Source of the DNA: JBAUHN01 sp049680295
GTDB lineage: Bacteria; Pseudomonadota; Alphaproteobacteria; Rhodobacterales; Rhodobacteraceae
Length of the DNA stretch: 33,542 nucleotides
Assembly: GCA_049680295.1 (NCBI GenBank)
Contig: JBAUHN010000244.1
Location: 1 to 33,542, forward strand
Direction: 5' to 3'
Shown here: piece after piece, positions 15,942-23,339 of the stretch
Numbering within the stretch: position 1 is the first letter of the stretch
Layout: each line of letters begins with the position of its first letter
Position numbers and translations under genes: made by a program
The notes under the pieces: generated by a model
Told to the model about the DNA's origin: nothing
Seen by the model: only the letters and a program-made list of their open reading frames with translations
Databases searched by the model: none

Positions 15942-16847
15942 ATGGACCGCCTGACTGAAATGGAAGCTTTTGCCACGGTTGTGGACCAAGGTGGGTTTAC
16001 AGACGCCGCCAAAAAGATGGGGATTTCCAAATCTGCCGTGTCCAAACATGTGTCCAGCCTTGAGGCACGTCTGGGCGCACGCCTGTTAAACCGCACAACC
16101 CGACGCGTCAGCCCAACCGAGATCGGTCTGGCCTATTACGACCGGGCCCGCCGCGTTCTGAATGACGCCGGCGAAGCCGACGCGCTGGTCACCTCTATGC
16201 AAAGCGCACCATCAGGTCTGCTGCGGATCAGCGTTGCAACAGATTTCGGCGTCAATCACCTGTCGCCCGTGCTCAGTGATTTTCTGTCAGATTTTCCCGA
16301 TATCACCGTCAACATGGTCCTGAACAACCGCTACGTCGAACTGATTTCCGAAGGATTCGACATGGCCGTGCGGATAGGTGAGCTGGAAGACAGCTCACTT
16401 CGGGCGCGCAAACTGACCGAGACAACCAAACGCATGATCGCAGCCCCCTCATATTTCGAGAAATTCGGACGCCCGTCAAAGATCGACGATCTGAACGATC
16501 ACAAATTGCTGCATTATTCCAACCAATCCAGCGGCAACGTCTGGAAACTGACGGCCCCGTCGGGTGAAAAACGTCAGGTCCGCACCGCCGGCTGGCTAAG
16601 TGTGAATGACGGTCAATCGCTGTTGAATGCTGCGATTTCAGGCCTCGGCATCGCCTACCTGCCCAGCTATCTCTACGCCGACGCGATGGCGAAAGGCCTG
16701 ATCGAAGATGCAATCCCCGATCTGCCGATAGAAACCCAAGGCATCTATGCGGTGTACCCACCAGGCCGGTTCACCCAGCCCAAAGTCCGCGCTTTCATTG
16801 ATTTTCTGGTGCATTCCTTTGCCGAAAAAGGCCCGTCCGCCTGGTAA
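15942..16847 (+). CDS. LysR-family transcriptional regulator
   Basis: A 301-residue DNA-binding regulator. The N-terminal winged helix-turn-helix is plain (MEAFATVVDQGGFTDAAKKM followed by SKSAVSKHVSSLEARLG and LLNRTTRRVSPTEIG, residues about 5-65). The rest is the LysR effector-binding domain of the CrgA/DsdC-like cluster, with FDMAVRIGELEDSSL near residue 140 and SGLGIAYLPSYL near residue 230. AAGGGGA lies about 6 bases before the ATG. Neighbours are the CorA-type gene upstream and a convergent OmpA-domain gene, so the target genes and the inducer are not evident. A palindrome upstream could be its own operator. Confidence 0.9.
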   Translation: MDRLTEMEAFATVVDQGGFTDAAKKMGISKSAVSKHVSSLEARLGARLLNRTTRRVSPTEIGLAYYDRARRVLNDAGEADALVTSMQSAPSGLLRISVATDFGVNHLSPVLSDFLSDFPDITVNMVLNNRYVELISEGFDMAVRIGELEDSSLRARKLTETTKRMIAAPSYFEKFGRPSKIDDLNDHKLLHYSNQSSGNVWKLTAPSGEKRQVRTAGWLSVNDGQSLLNAAISGLGIAYLPSYLYADAMAKGLIEDAIPDLPIETQGIYAVYPPGRFTQPKVRAFIDFLVHSFAEKGPSAW

Positions 16848-16901
16848 CTGGACCCGCGCCAAACCGTTGCCGATCACCGCACGGATCTCACTGCAGAACG
16901 G

Positions 16902-17831
16902 CTATTCCTCAGACAGAACAATTGCCTCAACCCGGCGGTTGGCTTCGCGCCCTTCTGGGGTAAGGTTTGACGCGACCGGTGAAAGATAGCCGTTTCCTTC
17001 CGCTTCCAAACGGTGTGACGCAATATCATAGGCTTGAACCAACCTGTCGCGAACCGCCTGCGCCCGGCGTTTCGACAACGCGATATTGGCACTCAACCCA
17101 CCAACGCTGTCGGTGTGGCCCACCAGTGCAATCCGCAATTTGGGACGCGCGACCAGTGTTTGCGCCACCCGCTCAAGCGACGCAAACGGACCCGCAGCCA
17201 ACTGCGATTTGCCAGATGCAAAATCGACATCGCCCAGAACCACATGCCCGTTTTTGATAAGATCCGGCTGGTTCCCCTGCGCGGAGCTGGAGACAACAGG
17301 CTCAGTTTGGGCCTGCACGGTGTATGTCACAGGATCACCAGCCGCCGTTTGAATCTCCTGCACGAAAACGGCTGAAGATGTCGCGCTGACCAGCAGAGCA
17401 ATTGCCTCTGTCGGTGCGTCTTCGGGGCCTAGCAGCGCGGTGAGATATCGGTAGTCGCGAATATTAACATACATGTTCGGCGCCGGAAGTGTCTCAACCG
17501 CGAACCGAAAATCAAACCCGCCACAGGTGTTGGTTTCGCATTCGAACACGACATCAAAACCCGATGCTTTGATTTGCGCACGCAGCGGCGCCATAATCTG
17601 CAGCGTTGTTACACCCTGCGAGGGAATGCGCCATGCGCTGCGGTTTACCGCGCCTTCGATCAATTGCGTCGGCACCGCCCCGTCCACGAACACACCAATT
17701 GGCGCGTCAAAACTATCGGGCGAAGTATCGCGCTCGGCCAGTTGCTTCGCGTTTGACGGAAACGCCAGTTCCAAAGCATGCCCAGAGGTGCCAAGCAGCA
17801 AAAAAGCGAAAGTGGCGACCCAACACTTCAT
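16902..17831 (-). CDS. Periplasmic OmpA-domain protein, unknown N-terminal region
   Basis: A 309-residue exported protein with a Sec signal peptide (cleavage near SGHALELAF). Residues about 25-185 match nothing I recognise; they contain a CETNTCGGFDFRF segment where two cysteines could form a disulfide. The C-terminal OmpA peptidoglycan-binding domain begins near residue 200 (GDVDFASGKSQL) and includes LVGHTDSVGGLSANIALSKR and RRVEAIVLSE. It should sit in the periplasm on the cell wall. Its ATG overlaps the AhpD-like gene's stop by 4 bases, making it last in a four-gene operon with cinA. No clear terminator is seen in the 54 bases to the convergent LysR stop. Confidence 0.85.
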   Translation of the reverse strand: MKCWVATFAFLLLGTSGHALELAFPSNAKQLAERDTSPDSFDAPIGVFVDGAVPTQLIEGAVNRSAWRIPSQGVTTLQIMAPLRAQIKASGFDVVFECETNTCGGFDFRFAVETLPAPNMYVNIRDYRYLTALLGPEDAPTEAIALLVSATSSAVFVQEIQTAAGDPVTYTVQAQTEPVVSSSAQGNQPDLIKNGHVVLGDVDFASGKSQLAAGPFASLERVAQTLVARPKLRIALVGHTDSVGGLSANIALSKRRAQAVRDRLVQAYDIASHRLEAEGNGYLSPVASNLTPEGREANRRVEAIVLSEE

Positions 17832-18400
17832 CGCGACTGCGCGTGGTATTCATCATTTGGGCGCATATCAGTCGCACTGGCCACACGGTTGGTCATATTG
17901 AAAAATGCTGCCACATTGGCGATGTCCCAAATGTCGCGATCATCAAATCCATGGTCACGAAGGTTTTGCCGGTCCTGTTCTTCGATTGTCGCACTGGCTT
18001 GCGTCATTTGTGCGGCAAAATCCAACATGGCACGTTGGCGGCCATCAAGATCCGCGACACGGTAGTTCATCACCAGCATTTCGCCCAGCTTTGGGTCACC
18101 CGACAACGCCCGAACGGCCGCACCATGTGCGACAAGGCAGTAAAAACACTTGTTTATGGACGATACCACAACCGCAATCATCTCGCGCTCAAGCTTGCTT
18201 AGGCCGCTGGGGCCAAGCATCAGATCATTATAAAGCGCCGTAAACCCATTTAGTTTTTCTGCATCAAATGCATAAGCTTTCAGGACGTTTGGGACCATGC
18301 CCAACTTGTCCTGACACACATCAAAATACTTTTGCGTGGCCTCTGGCAATGGGTCCATCATTGGCAAGTTCAAAGCGGTGGGTAAGCTGTCTTTGGTCAT
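17828..18400 (-). CDS. AhpD-like peroxidase-related protein (carboxymuconolactone decarboxylase family)
   Basis: A 190-residue all-helical AhpD/CMD-fold protein. The redox motif is C85-F-Y-C88 followed by H92 (CxxCxxxH), as in alkylhydroperoxidase AhpD. It sits in LEREMIAVVVSSINKCFYC, the usual helix for this family. It probably reduces peroxides or transfers thiol electrons; the substrate is unknown. Start: ATG 18400 has GAGGGA 10 bases upstream. An in-frame TTG at 18418 overlaps the upstream GNAT stop (TTGA), mirroring the overlaps elsewhere in this operon, but has no properly spaced Shine-Dalgarno sequence. The 3' end overlaps the OmpA-domain gene by 4 bases. Confidence 0.87.
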   Translation of the reverse strand: MTKDSLPTALNLPMMDPLPEATQKYFDVCQDKLGMVPNVLKAYAFDAEKLNGFTALYNDLMLGPSGLSKLEREMIAVVVSSINKCFYCLVAHGAAVRALSGDPKLGEMLVMNYRVADLDGRQRAMLDFAAQMTQASATIEEQDRQNLRDHGFDDRDIWDIANVAAFFNMTNRVASATDMRPNDEYHAQSR

Positions 18401-18414
18401 GGGTCGTTGATCCC

Positions 18415-19134
18415 TCAATCCTGGATTTGTCTGTAATGATAGTGGCCTGCGATCTCAAAGCCCAGACCTGTGTAAAGACGGTTGGCCGCCACATTTTCCC
18501 GTGTGCACAGCACCGCCACAGAATCGGCACCGTTTTTCGCCGCCCAAAAACCCGCCGCCCGCATGATCCATTGCGCAACGCCCTGCTTTCGTTGGTGCAC
18601 CAACACCTCGACCGCATGTACCATGCAGATATTGTCATGCATGGCGGCAAAAGCCGTTCCCGCAGGCTTTTCATTCCAGCGTGCCAGAACACCCGTTTTC
18701 ACTTGCGCACGGGCCATAACATCCAGGCGTGCGGGGCCAATGCCGCCCTTGTTCCAGATTTCTGCCATGATCGCCAATGGCTCCCAAATGCAAAACGCGG
18801 TGACGCGAGGGATCGGGATATCGGTGAGGCGCGACACAGGGATAGCGTACATGTTGACCGGATCGACCACATCGTAGCCGGATGCTTCGAGGGCCAGATC
18901 CAAAGCCTCCTCGCCCTCACGGACCATGAACAAAGGCGTTTGACCCATGGCCCGCATCGCATTTTCTGCAGCAGGAATATCGCCCGTCGTATCAAAACTG
19001 GTGGTCGTAGCCGCCGATACACGTTTGCCGCCACCCTGCCCTTCGCGAATTGTCCAGCCTGCAATCTGGCTGACCTGCGCCGCAGGCCATGTGTGATCAC
19101 AGACATCAAAAAGCTGCGCGGCTGTCGGGGTCAC
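18415..19134 (-). CDS. GNAT family N-acetyltransferase
   Basis: A 239-residue acyltransferase with a divergent N-terminal half (residues 1-120). The recognisable GNAT fold is C-terminal: HAVEVLVHQRKQGVAQWIM around residues 173-191 provides the acetyl-CoA loop, and NVAANRLYTGLGFEIAGHY is motif B. The substrate is unknown. It starts inside the cinA stop codon (4-base ATGA overlap), and the AhpD-like gene follows immediately, so it is the second gene of a tightly coupled operon. A long opposite-strand open frame covering this gene (18268-19185) is a shadow of its codon pattern. Confidence 0.85.
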   Translation of the reverse strand: MTPTAAQLFDVCDHTWPAAQVSQIAGWTIREGQGGGKRVSAATTTSFDTTGDIPAAENAMRAMGQTPLFMVREGEEALDLALEASGYDVVDPVNMYAIPVSRLTDIPIPRVTAFCIWEPLAIMAEIWNKGGIGPARLDVMARAQVKTGVLARWNEKPAGTAFAAMHDNICMVHAVEVLVHQRKQGVAQWIMRAAGFWAAKNGADSVAVLCTRENVAANRLYTGLGFEIAGHYHYRQIQD

Positions 19135-19853
19135 GCTGGAAACACCGCGATCAGTTTTTCGGCAACCAGATCGACCTGGGCCTGATCTGTGCCGCGAATG
19201 ACGATATTTGCACCAAATACCCCGTCTTTCTGAAACGGATAAGACCCAAGGCTTAGACCCGGAAATTCATTTGCCAAAGCGCCCAGCGGCCCGGCAATGT
19301 CACCTTCGCCGCGCTCAATGCGCACTGTTCGGCTCAGCAATGGATCACCCCCCGTCAGGCCCGGCAAAACAGTTGCAACCATCGCCTGAAAAATGGCTGG
19401 AACCCCCGCCATCACATGGACATTTCCTAATGTGAACCCCGGCGCGATAGACACCGGGTTTTCGATCAACACAGCACCATCGGGTATCCGCGCCATGCGC
19501 AACCGCGCGTCGTTCAGCTCGGTTCCGGATTTGGCATAATGGGCGGCCAGCAAAGCCCGCGCATCGGCCCGCACATCAATCGGCGCGCCAAAGGCGGCAG
19601 CAATGCAGTCGGCGGTAATATCATCATGGGTGGGGCCGATACCGCCGCTGGTAAAGACCGTATCATGGCTGTCCGACAACGCCTTGACGGCTGCGATGAT
19701 GTCGCCGGAATTGTCACTGACAATGCGCACTTCGCGCAGGTCGATGCCCGCATCTGTCAGCTGACCCGCAAGATAGTGCATGTTCGCGTCACGGGTACGG
19801 CCCGACAAAATCTCATCTCCGATCACCAGCATTGCCGCCGTTGGGTTTGGCAC
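19131..19853 (-). CDS. CinA N-domain / molybdopterin-binding family protein
   Basis: A 240-residue protein consisting only of the MoaB/MogA-like domain of CinA (COG1058 type). It has LVIGDEILSGRTRDANMHYL at the N terminus and TSGGIGPTHDDIT near residue 75, the nucleotide/pterin-binding loop. The C-terminal PncC-type NMN deamidase domain of full CinA is absent. In CinA this domain has ADP-ribose pyrophosphatase activity, so NAD by-product turnover is one possible role. The start is GTG 19853, fixed by AAGGAGA 8 bases upstream; an ATG inside that gap is out of frame. It heads the operon with GNAT, AhpD-like and OmpA-domain genes, and is divergent from sfsA. Confidence 0.87.
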   Translation of the reverse strand: MPNPTAAMLVIGDEILSGRTRDANMHYLAGQLTDAGIDLREVRIVSDNSGDIIAAVKALSDSHDTVFTSGGIGPTHDDITADCIAAAFGAPIDVRADARALLAAHYAKSGTELNDARLRMARIPDGAVLIENPVSIAPGFTLGNVHVMAGVPAIFQAMVATVLPGLTGGDPLLSRTVRIERGEGDIAGPLGALANEFPGLSLGSYPFQKDGVFGANIVIRGTDQAQVDLVAEKLIAVFPA

Positions 19854-19860
19854 TAAACCA

Positions 19861-19867
19861 TCTCCTT
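19861..19867 (-). promoter_or_regulatory. Ribosome-binding site fixing the GTG start of cinA
   Basis: AAGGAGA on the minus strand, about 8 bases before GTG 19853. It decides against a longer frame beginning at 19904 and against the internal ATG. Confidence 0.75.
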
Positions 19868-19902
19868 GCACATCTCTTTGGGAAGGGTATAGGCCTGCTA
19901 TC

Positions 19903-20610
19903 ATGCGCTTTCAAACTGATCTTGTCCCTGCTCGCCTGATCCGCCGCTACAAACGCTTTTTGGCCGATTGCACGCTAGAGACGACCGGACAGGAAATCAC
20001 CGCACATTGCGCCAACCCTGGCTCGATGATGGGGCTTGCCACGCCGGGGACGCGCGTCTGGTTAGAATCCAACGACGACCCGCGCAAAAAACTGAAATAC
20101 GGCTGGCGGCTGGTCGATCATGAAAACGGGCACTACATTGGGGTGGATACATCCGTACCAAACCGGGCACTTCGGGATGCACTAACGACCGGGAAAATCC
20201 CGCCACTGTCCAACTACCGAACGGTGCGCGCCGAGGTGAAATATGGCAAATCCAGCCGCATTGATTTCCTGCTCACTGAACCCGGCCTGCCCGATGCCTA
20301 TGTCGAGGTCAAAAGCGTCACCCTGTCACGCACCCCCGAATTGGCCGAATTTCCCGACAGTGTGACGGCGCGTGGCACTAAACATCTGGCCGAATTGACC
20401 AATATGGCCGCACGGGGCCACCGCGCCATTATGCTGTATCTGGTGCAACGCACCGATTGCACACGCTTTGATCTGGCAGCCGATATTGACCCGACCTATG
20501 CTGAGGCCTTTAAGATCGCGCGAAAGGGCGGTGTTGAGGTATTATGTTTCGGCACAGATATCAGCCCCCATGGCGTCGATCTTGCGGGGCCGCTGGACAT
20601 CGCGATTTAA
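19903..20610 (+). CDS. sfsA: Sugar fermentation stimulation protein SfsA
   Basis: A 235-residue protein, almost exactly the E. coli SfsA length. It carries the family blocks CANPGSMMGLATPGTRVW (residues about 42-59), KYGWRLVDHENGHYIGVDTS, the nuclease-like SSRIDFLLTEPG...AYVEVKSVTL, and FPDSVTARGTKHL. The fold resembles restriction-type nucleases with a D-(E/Q)xK arrangement, and the family binds DNA. The cellular role remains poorly defined. The frame is open back to 19780 across the cinA start, but ATG 19903 gives the family N terminus MRFQTDL. No strong Shine-Dalgarno sequence lies at normal distance. The methionine aminopeptidase gene follows after 64 bases. Confidence 0.92.
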   Translation: MRFQTDLVPARLIRRYKRFLADCTLETTGQEITAHCANPGSMMGLATPGTRVWLESNDDPRKKLKYGWRLVDHENGHYIGVDTSVPNRALRDALTTGKIPPLSNYRTVRAEVKYGKSSRIDFLLTEPGLPDAYVEVKSVTLSRTPELAEFPDSVTARGTKHLAELTNMAARGHRAIMLYLVQRTDCTRFDLAADIDPTYAEAFKIARKGGVEVLCFGTDISPHGVDLAGPLDIAI

Positions 20611-20634
20611 CGGCCTCTGGCCCTTTGTGTCTAC

Positions 20635-20652
20635 CCGCGCTAAACAGCGCGG
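20635..20652 (+). other. Stem-loop between sfsA and map
   Basis: CCGCGCT-AAAC-AGCGCGG, a perfect 7-bp GC-rich stem with a 4-base loop, ending 22 bases before the map start codon. No U-tract follows, so it looks more like an mRNA leader structure or processing site than a terminator. Confidence 0.45.
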
Positions 20653-20664
20653 AAATCTGAAAAC

Positions 20665-20669
20665 GGAGA
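20665..20669 (+). promoter_or_regulatory. Ribosome-binding site fixing the GTG start of map
   Basis: GGAGA, 5 bases before GTG 20675. It supports this non-ATG start; the open frame further upstream lies inside sfsA. Confidence 0.7.
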
Positions 20670-20674
20670 CATCG

Positions 20675-21493
20675 GTGAACGAAGACCTTCGCGGCCGTCA
20701 AACCAAGGACGGCATTCGCATCTATGAAAACGCTGATTTTGCTGGCATGCATGCTGCCGGTGCTTTGGCCGCGCGCATTCTGGATGACATTGCCGAGCAT
20801 GTTTTTGTGGGCCAGACGACCGGCGCAATTGACAAGATCATCACAGACAAAGTCACCGAAGCCGGCGCCAAATCCGCCACGATTGGGTACAAAGGCTATC
20901 AGCACGCCAGCTGCATCAGCGTCAACCACGTCGTCTGCCACGGCATCCCCGGCGACAAGGTGCTGAAAAACGGTGATATTCTGAACATTGATGTAACCGT
21001 GATCGTCGATGGCTGGTTTGGCGACACCAGCCGCATGTATACGGCCGGAAAGCAATCGCGCAAAGCCGAGCGATTGATTGAGGTTACCCATGACGCACTG
21101 ATGCGCGGCATCGAAGCGGTCAAACCCGGCAATACTTTTGGTGACATCGGCCACGCGATACAGTCGTTTGTCGAAGGTCACCGCATGTCCGTGGTCCGCG
21201 ATTTCTGCGGCCATGGGCTGGGCCGGGTGTTTCATGCGCCGCCAAATGTGCTGCATTATGGCCGCCCCGGAACCGGTGCAGTTCTGGAAGAGGGCATGTT
21301 TTTCACAATCGAACCCATGGTTAATCTGGGCCGCCCCGAGACAAAAACTCTGGCCGATGACTGGACAGCCGTGACCCGCGACAAGACGTTGTCAGCGCAG
21401 TTTGAACACTCGGTAGGTGTGACGGAAACCGGGTTTGAAATATTCACCCTATCGCCCGCCGGGCTGTTCCACCCGACCTCTGCCAAGACTTGA
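20675..21493 (+). CDS. map: Methionine aminopeptidase, type I
   Basis: A 272-residue cytosolic metalloprotease that removes the initiator methionine from nascent proteins. The dinuclear metal site is readable: two aspartates in DVTVIVDGWFGDTSRM, histidine in GHGLGRVFHAPP, glutamate in FFTIEPMVN, and the last glutamate in QFEHSVGVTE. The substrate histidine is in VNHVVCHGIP. The chosen start is GTG with GGAGA 5 bases upstream, giving VNEDLRG as the N terminus (Met-initiated in the protein). It lies 64 bases behind sfsA and probably forms an operon with it. It ends 2 bases before the convergent rsmD stop, so no terminator fits between them. Confidence 0.93.
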   Translation: MNEDLRGRQTKDGIRIYENADFAGMHAAGALAARILDDIAEHVFVGQTTGAIDKIITDKVTEAGAKSATIGYKGYQHASCISVNHVVCHGIPGDKVLKNGDILNIDVTVIVDGWFGDTSRMYTAGKQSRKAERLIEVTHDALMRGIEAVKPGNTFGDIGHAIQSFVEGHRMSVVRDFCGHGLGRVFHAPPNVLHYGRPGTGAVLEEGMFFTIEPMVNLGRPETKTLADDWTAVTRDKTLSAQFEHSVGVTETGFEIFTLSPAGLFHPTSAKT

Positions 21494-21495
21494 AG

Positions 21496-22044
21496 TTATG
21501 CGGTAAGCAGCGTCACATGGGTGTCGCCATATTTGCGGCGATCCACCAGTGAAAACCCGTCGGGCGGGTCCATTGGTGCGTTTTCTTCCCAGACGATCAT
21601 CGCGTCTTTGGCGATCCATCCGCCCGTTTGCAGGACAGTAAGCGCCCGTTGCCCCATTGATTTGCCGTAGGGCGGGTCCAGAAACACCAGATCAAATGCA
21701 TCTGTCCCGCAAGGCCCCAACTTTTGCGCATCGCGCATAATTGTCGATGTCACATCCCGGACCCGCAATTTGGTTATATTCTGCCGGATCAACGCTTGCG
21801 CGGCCCGGCCATTGTCAACAAATGTGACATGCGACGCACCGCGCGACAGCACCTCAAGCCCCAGCGCGCCGGTGCCTGCAAACAGGTCCAGAACCCGTGC
21901 GCCGTCAAAGACATCATGATGGGTCAGCACATTGAACAGGCTTTCGCGCACCCGGTCCGTGGTCGGCCGCAAATGTGCACCAACATCACCCTTGCCGACC
22001 GAGGCCAATGCGACACTGCGAAATTTACCTGCGATGATCCTCAA
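21496..22044 (-). CDS. rsmD: 16S rRNA (guanine(966)-N2)-methyltransferase
   Basis: A 182-residue SAM-dependent methyltransferase of the small ribosomal subunit. It has the typical N terminus MRIIAGKFRS, the conserved LRPTTDRVRESLFNVL, the SAM motif VLDLFAGTGALGLEVLSRG, and the catalytic FLDPPYGKS. The start codon is TTG 22044. It overlaps by 4 bases (TTGA) a TGA at 22041-22043 that would be the stop of the upstream flavoprotein gene if that gene did not contain an earlier TAG. The original design was therefore probably translational coupling. The nearest Shine-Dalgarno-like AAGGG is 12 bases away, too far to be efficient on its own. Confidence 0.92.
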   Translation of the reverse strand: MRIIAGKFRSVALASVGKGDVGAHLRPTTDRVRESLFNVLTHHDVFDGARVLDLFAGTGALGLEVLSRGASHVTFVDNGRAAQALIRQNITKLRVRDVTSTIMRDAQKLGPCGTDAFDLVFLDPPYGKSMGQRALTVLQTGGWIAKDAMIVWEENAPMDPPDGFSLVDRRKYGDTHVTLLTA

Positions 22045-22112
22045 GCTTTCAACAAACCCTTCAAATCAGACTCCGTGTCGGCAATGATTGCAGCGTCTGG
22101 CGATTTCCCCGC
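22041..22112 (-). pseudogene. Orphaned C-terminal coding tail of the flavoprotein gene
   Basis: Directly after the TAG at 22113-22115 the same frame continues for 23 sense codons and then TGA at 22041-22043. The translation, beginning AGKSPDAAIIADTE and ending SDLKGLLKA, reads like a normal soluble C terminus. The final TGA overlaps the rsmD start in a TTGA arrangement. This suggests a single substitution (for example GAG to TAG) truncated the gene recently. Readthrough or a sequencing error are the alternatives. Confidence 0.6.
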
Positions 22113-23249
22113 CTAGATCAGTCGTTTACAGATCATGTAAGCGCGCGGATCATTCATCGCATCCACCGCCAGCAACGTACCATCACGGTAATACCAAAAC
22201 GATACCGTCTGGCCATCGCCCTGCCGTGTCACCACATCTGTGTAGCCTGTGTTCAGCCCGGCGATCTGCAGCTTCACATCATACTGATCCGACCAGAACC
22301 ACGGTTTCGCCACGTATTCTTGTGCCGTACCCAATACATTGATCGCGACACATTCGGCCTGTTCGATGGCATTCGGCACACTTTCCAACCGAATGCGGCC
22401 ATCGCGATAGGGAAAGGACGCACAATCGCCAGCAGCCCAAATATGAAGGTCAGACGTGCGCCCAAAGGCGTCGACTTCGATGCCGTTGTTCAAAACCAGA
22501 TCGGCCGTCTTGGCCAGTGACGTGGCGGGCGCGATACCGACGCCGACGATCACAAAATCCACGTCGATTTCCGACCCGTCCGTCAAACGCGCGCCGTTGA
22601 CCGAAGTGTCGCCCAATAGTCGGTCCAGTCCCACACCCTCGCGAATATCGACACCGTGGCCTTTGTGCAGCGCGCGAAAATAGGCGCTGGTTTCGGGGGC
22701 CGCCACCCGCTGCAAAATACGGTCTGCCATTTCGACAAGCGTCACTTGCAGACCCAGCTTTGCCGCGACCGACGCGGCCTCAAGCCCGATGTATCCACCG
22801 CCGACGATCAAGACACGGGCACCCGACTGGAACCGCGGCGCCATCGCATCAACATCCGCCAGATTGCGCACCACAAAGACACCGTCCATTGCCCCGCCAA
22901 TCGCGGCAGGCAATCTGTGCGGCACTGACCCGGTGGTCAGTACCAGATCGTCATATTGCAACGCCACATCGCCCAAGTGAACAGTCTGCATCTTGGCATC
23001 AATTGAGGTAACCTCGGCGCCCATGCGCAGATCAATGTCGTGATCGGAATAAAATGTCTCGGGGCGCAGGAACAACCGCTCCAGTGTCATGTCCCCCATC
23101 AAATAGGCTTTGGACAACGGGGGGCGCTGGTAGGGCGGAACCGGCTCTGCCCCGATCAAAGTGATCTGCCCGTCAAAGCCAGAGTTGCGCAATTTCGCGA
23201 CGCAAGAAGATCCAGCCTGACCAGCACCGATCACAATAACACGACTCAT
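22113..23249 (-). CDS. Ferredoxin-reductase-like NAD(P)/FAD flavoprotein, truncated by TAG
   Basis: A 378-residue pyridine-nucleotide-disulfide-type reductase of the putidaredoxin/rhodocoxin reductase group. It has the N-terminal FAD loop VIVIGAGQAGSSCVAKLR, PPYQRPPLSKAYL, the NAD(P) loop VLIVGGGYIGLEAASVA, and FAD-binding IWAAGDCASFPYR. It would pass electrons from NAD(P)H to a ferredoxin or similar partner, which is not in the window. AAGGGAGA lies 5 bases before ATG 23249. The frame stops at an amber TAG, while apparently intact coding continues to 22041. About 24 residues are therefore missing from the C terminus; the core fold is complete. It is divergent from a peroxiredoxin gene. Confidence 0.85.
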   Translation of the reverse strand: MSRVIVIGAGQAGSSCVAKLRNSGFDGQITLIGAEPVPPYQRPPLSKAYLMGDMTLERLFLRPETFYSDHDIDLRMGAEVTSIDAKMQTVHLGDVALQYDDLVLTTGSVPHRLPAAIGGAMDGVFVVRNLADVDAMAPRFQSGARVLIVGGGYIGLEAASVAAKLGLQVTLVEMADRILQRVAAPETSAYFRALHKGHGVDIREGVGLDRLLGDTSVNGARLTDGSEIDVDFVIVGVGIAPATSLAKTADLVLNNGIEVDAFGRTSDLHIWAAGDCASFPYRDGRIRLESVPNAIEQAECVAINVLGTAQEYVAKPWFWSDQYDVKLQIAGLNTGYTDVVTRQGDGQTVSFWYYRDGTLLAVDAMNDPRAYMICKRLI

Positions 23250-23284
23250 AGCGTTCTCCCTTAGAAATCTGTAGGTCTTGGGTC

Positions 23285-23316
23285 GGACAAACCCTATATC
23301 GCGACATAGGACAAAC
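23285..23316. promoter_or_regulatory. Palindrome flanked by direct repeats in a divergent promoter
   Basis: In the 90-base gap between the flavoprotein and peroxiredoxin genes lies CCTATATCGCGACATAGG (23293-23310), a dyad symmetric except for one mismatched pair. It is bracketed by two copies of GGACAAAC (23285-23292 and 23309-23316, starting 24 bases apart). This looks like a regulator-binding site for a shared divergent promoter. I cannot name the regulator. Confidence 0.45.
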
Positions 23317-23339
23317 ATTTTTTCAGAAAGGTCGACAGT

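Noticed and set aside
18268..19185. A 305-codon plus-strand open frame opposite the GNAT gene
   Set aside because: It is antisense to a well-recognised GNAT in a tightly coupled operon. Its translation is rich in Cys, His and Arg with no domain, as expected of a shadow frame in GC-rich DNA.
20561..21256. A 231-codon minus-strand open frame over sfsA and map
   Set aside because: It is antisense to the metal-binding core of methionine aminopeptidase; a shadow.
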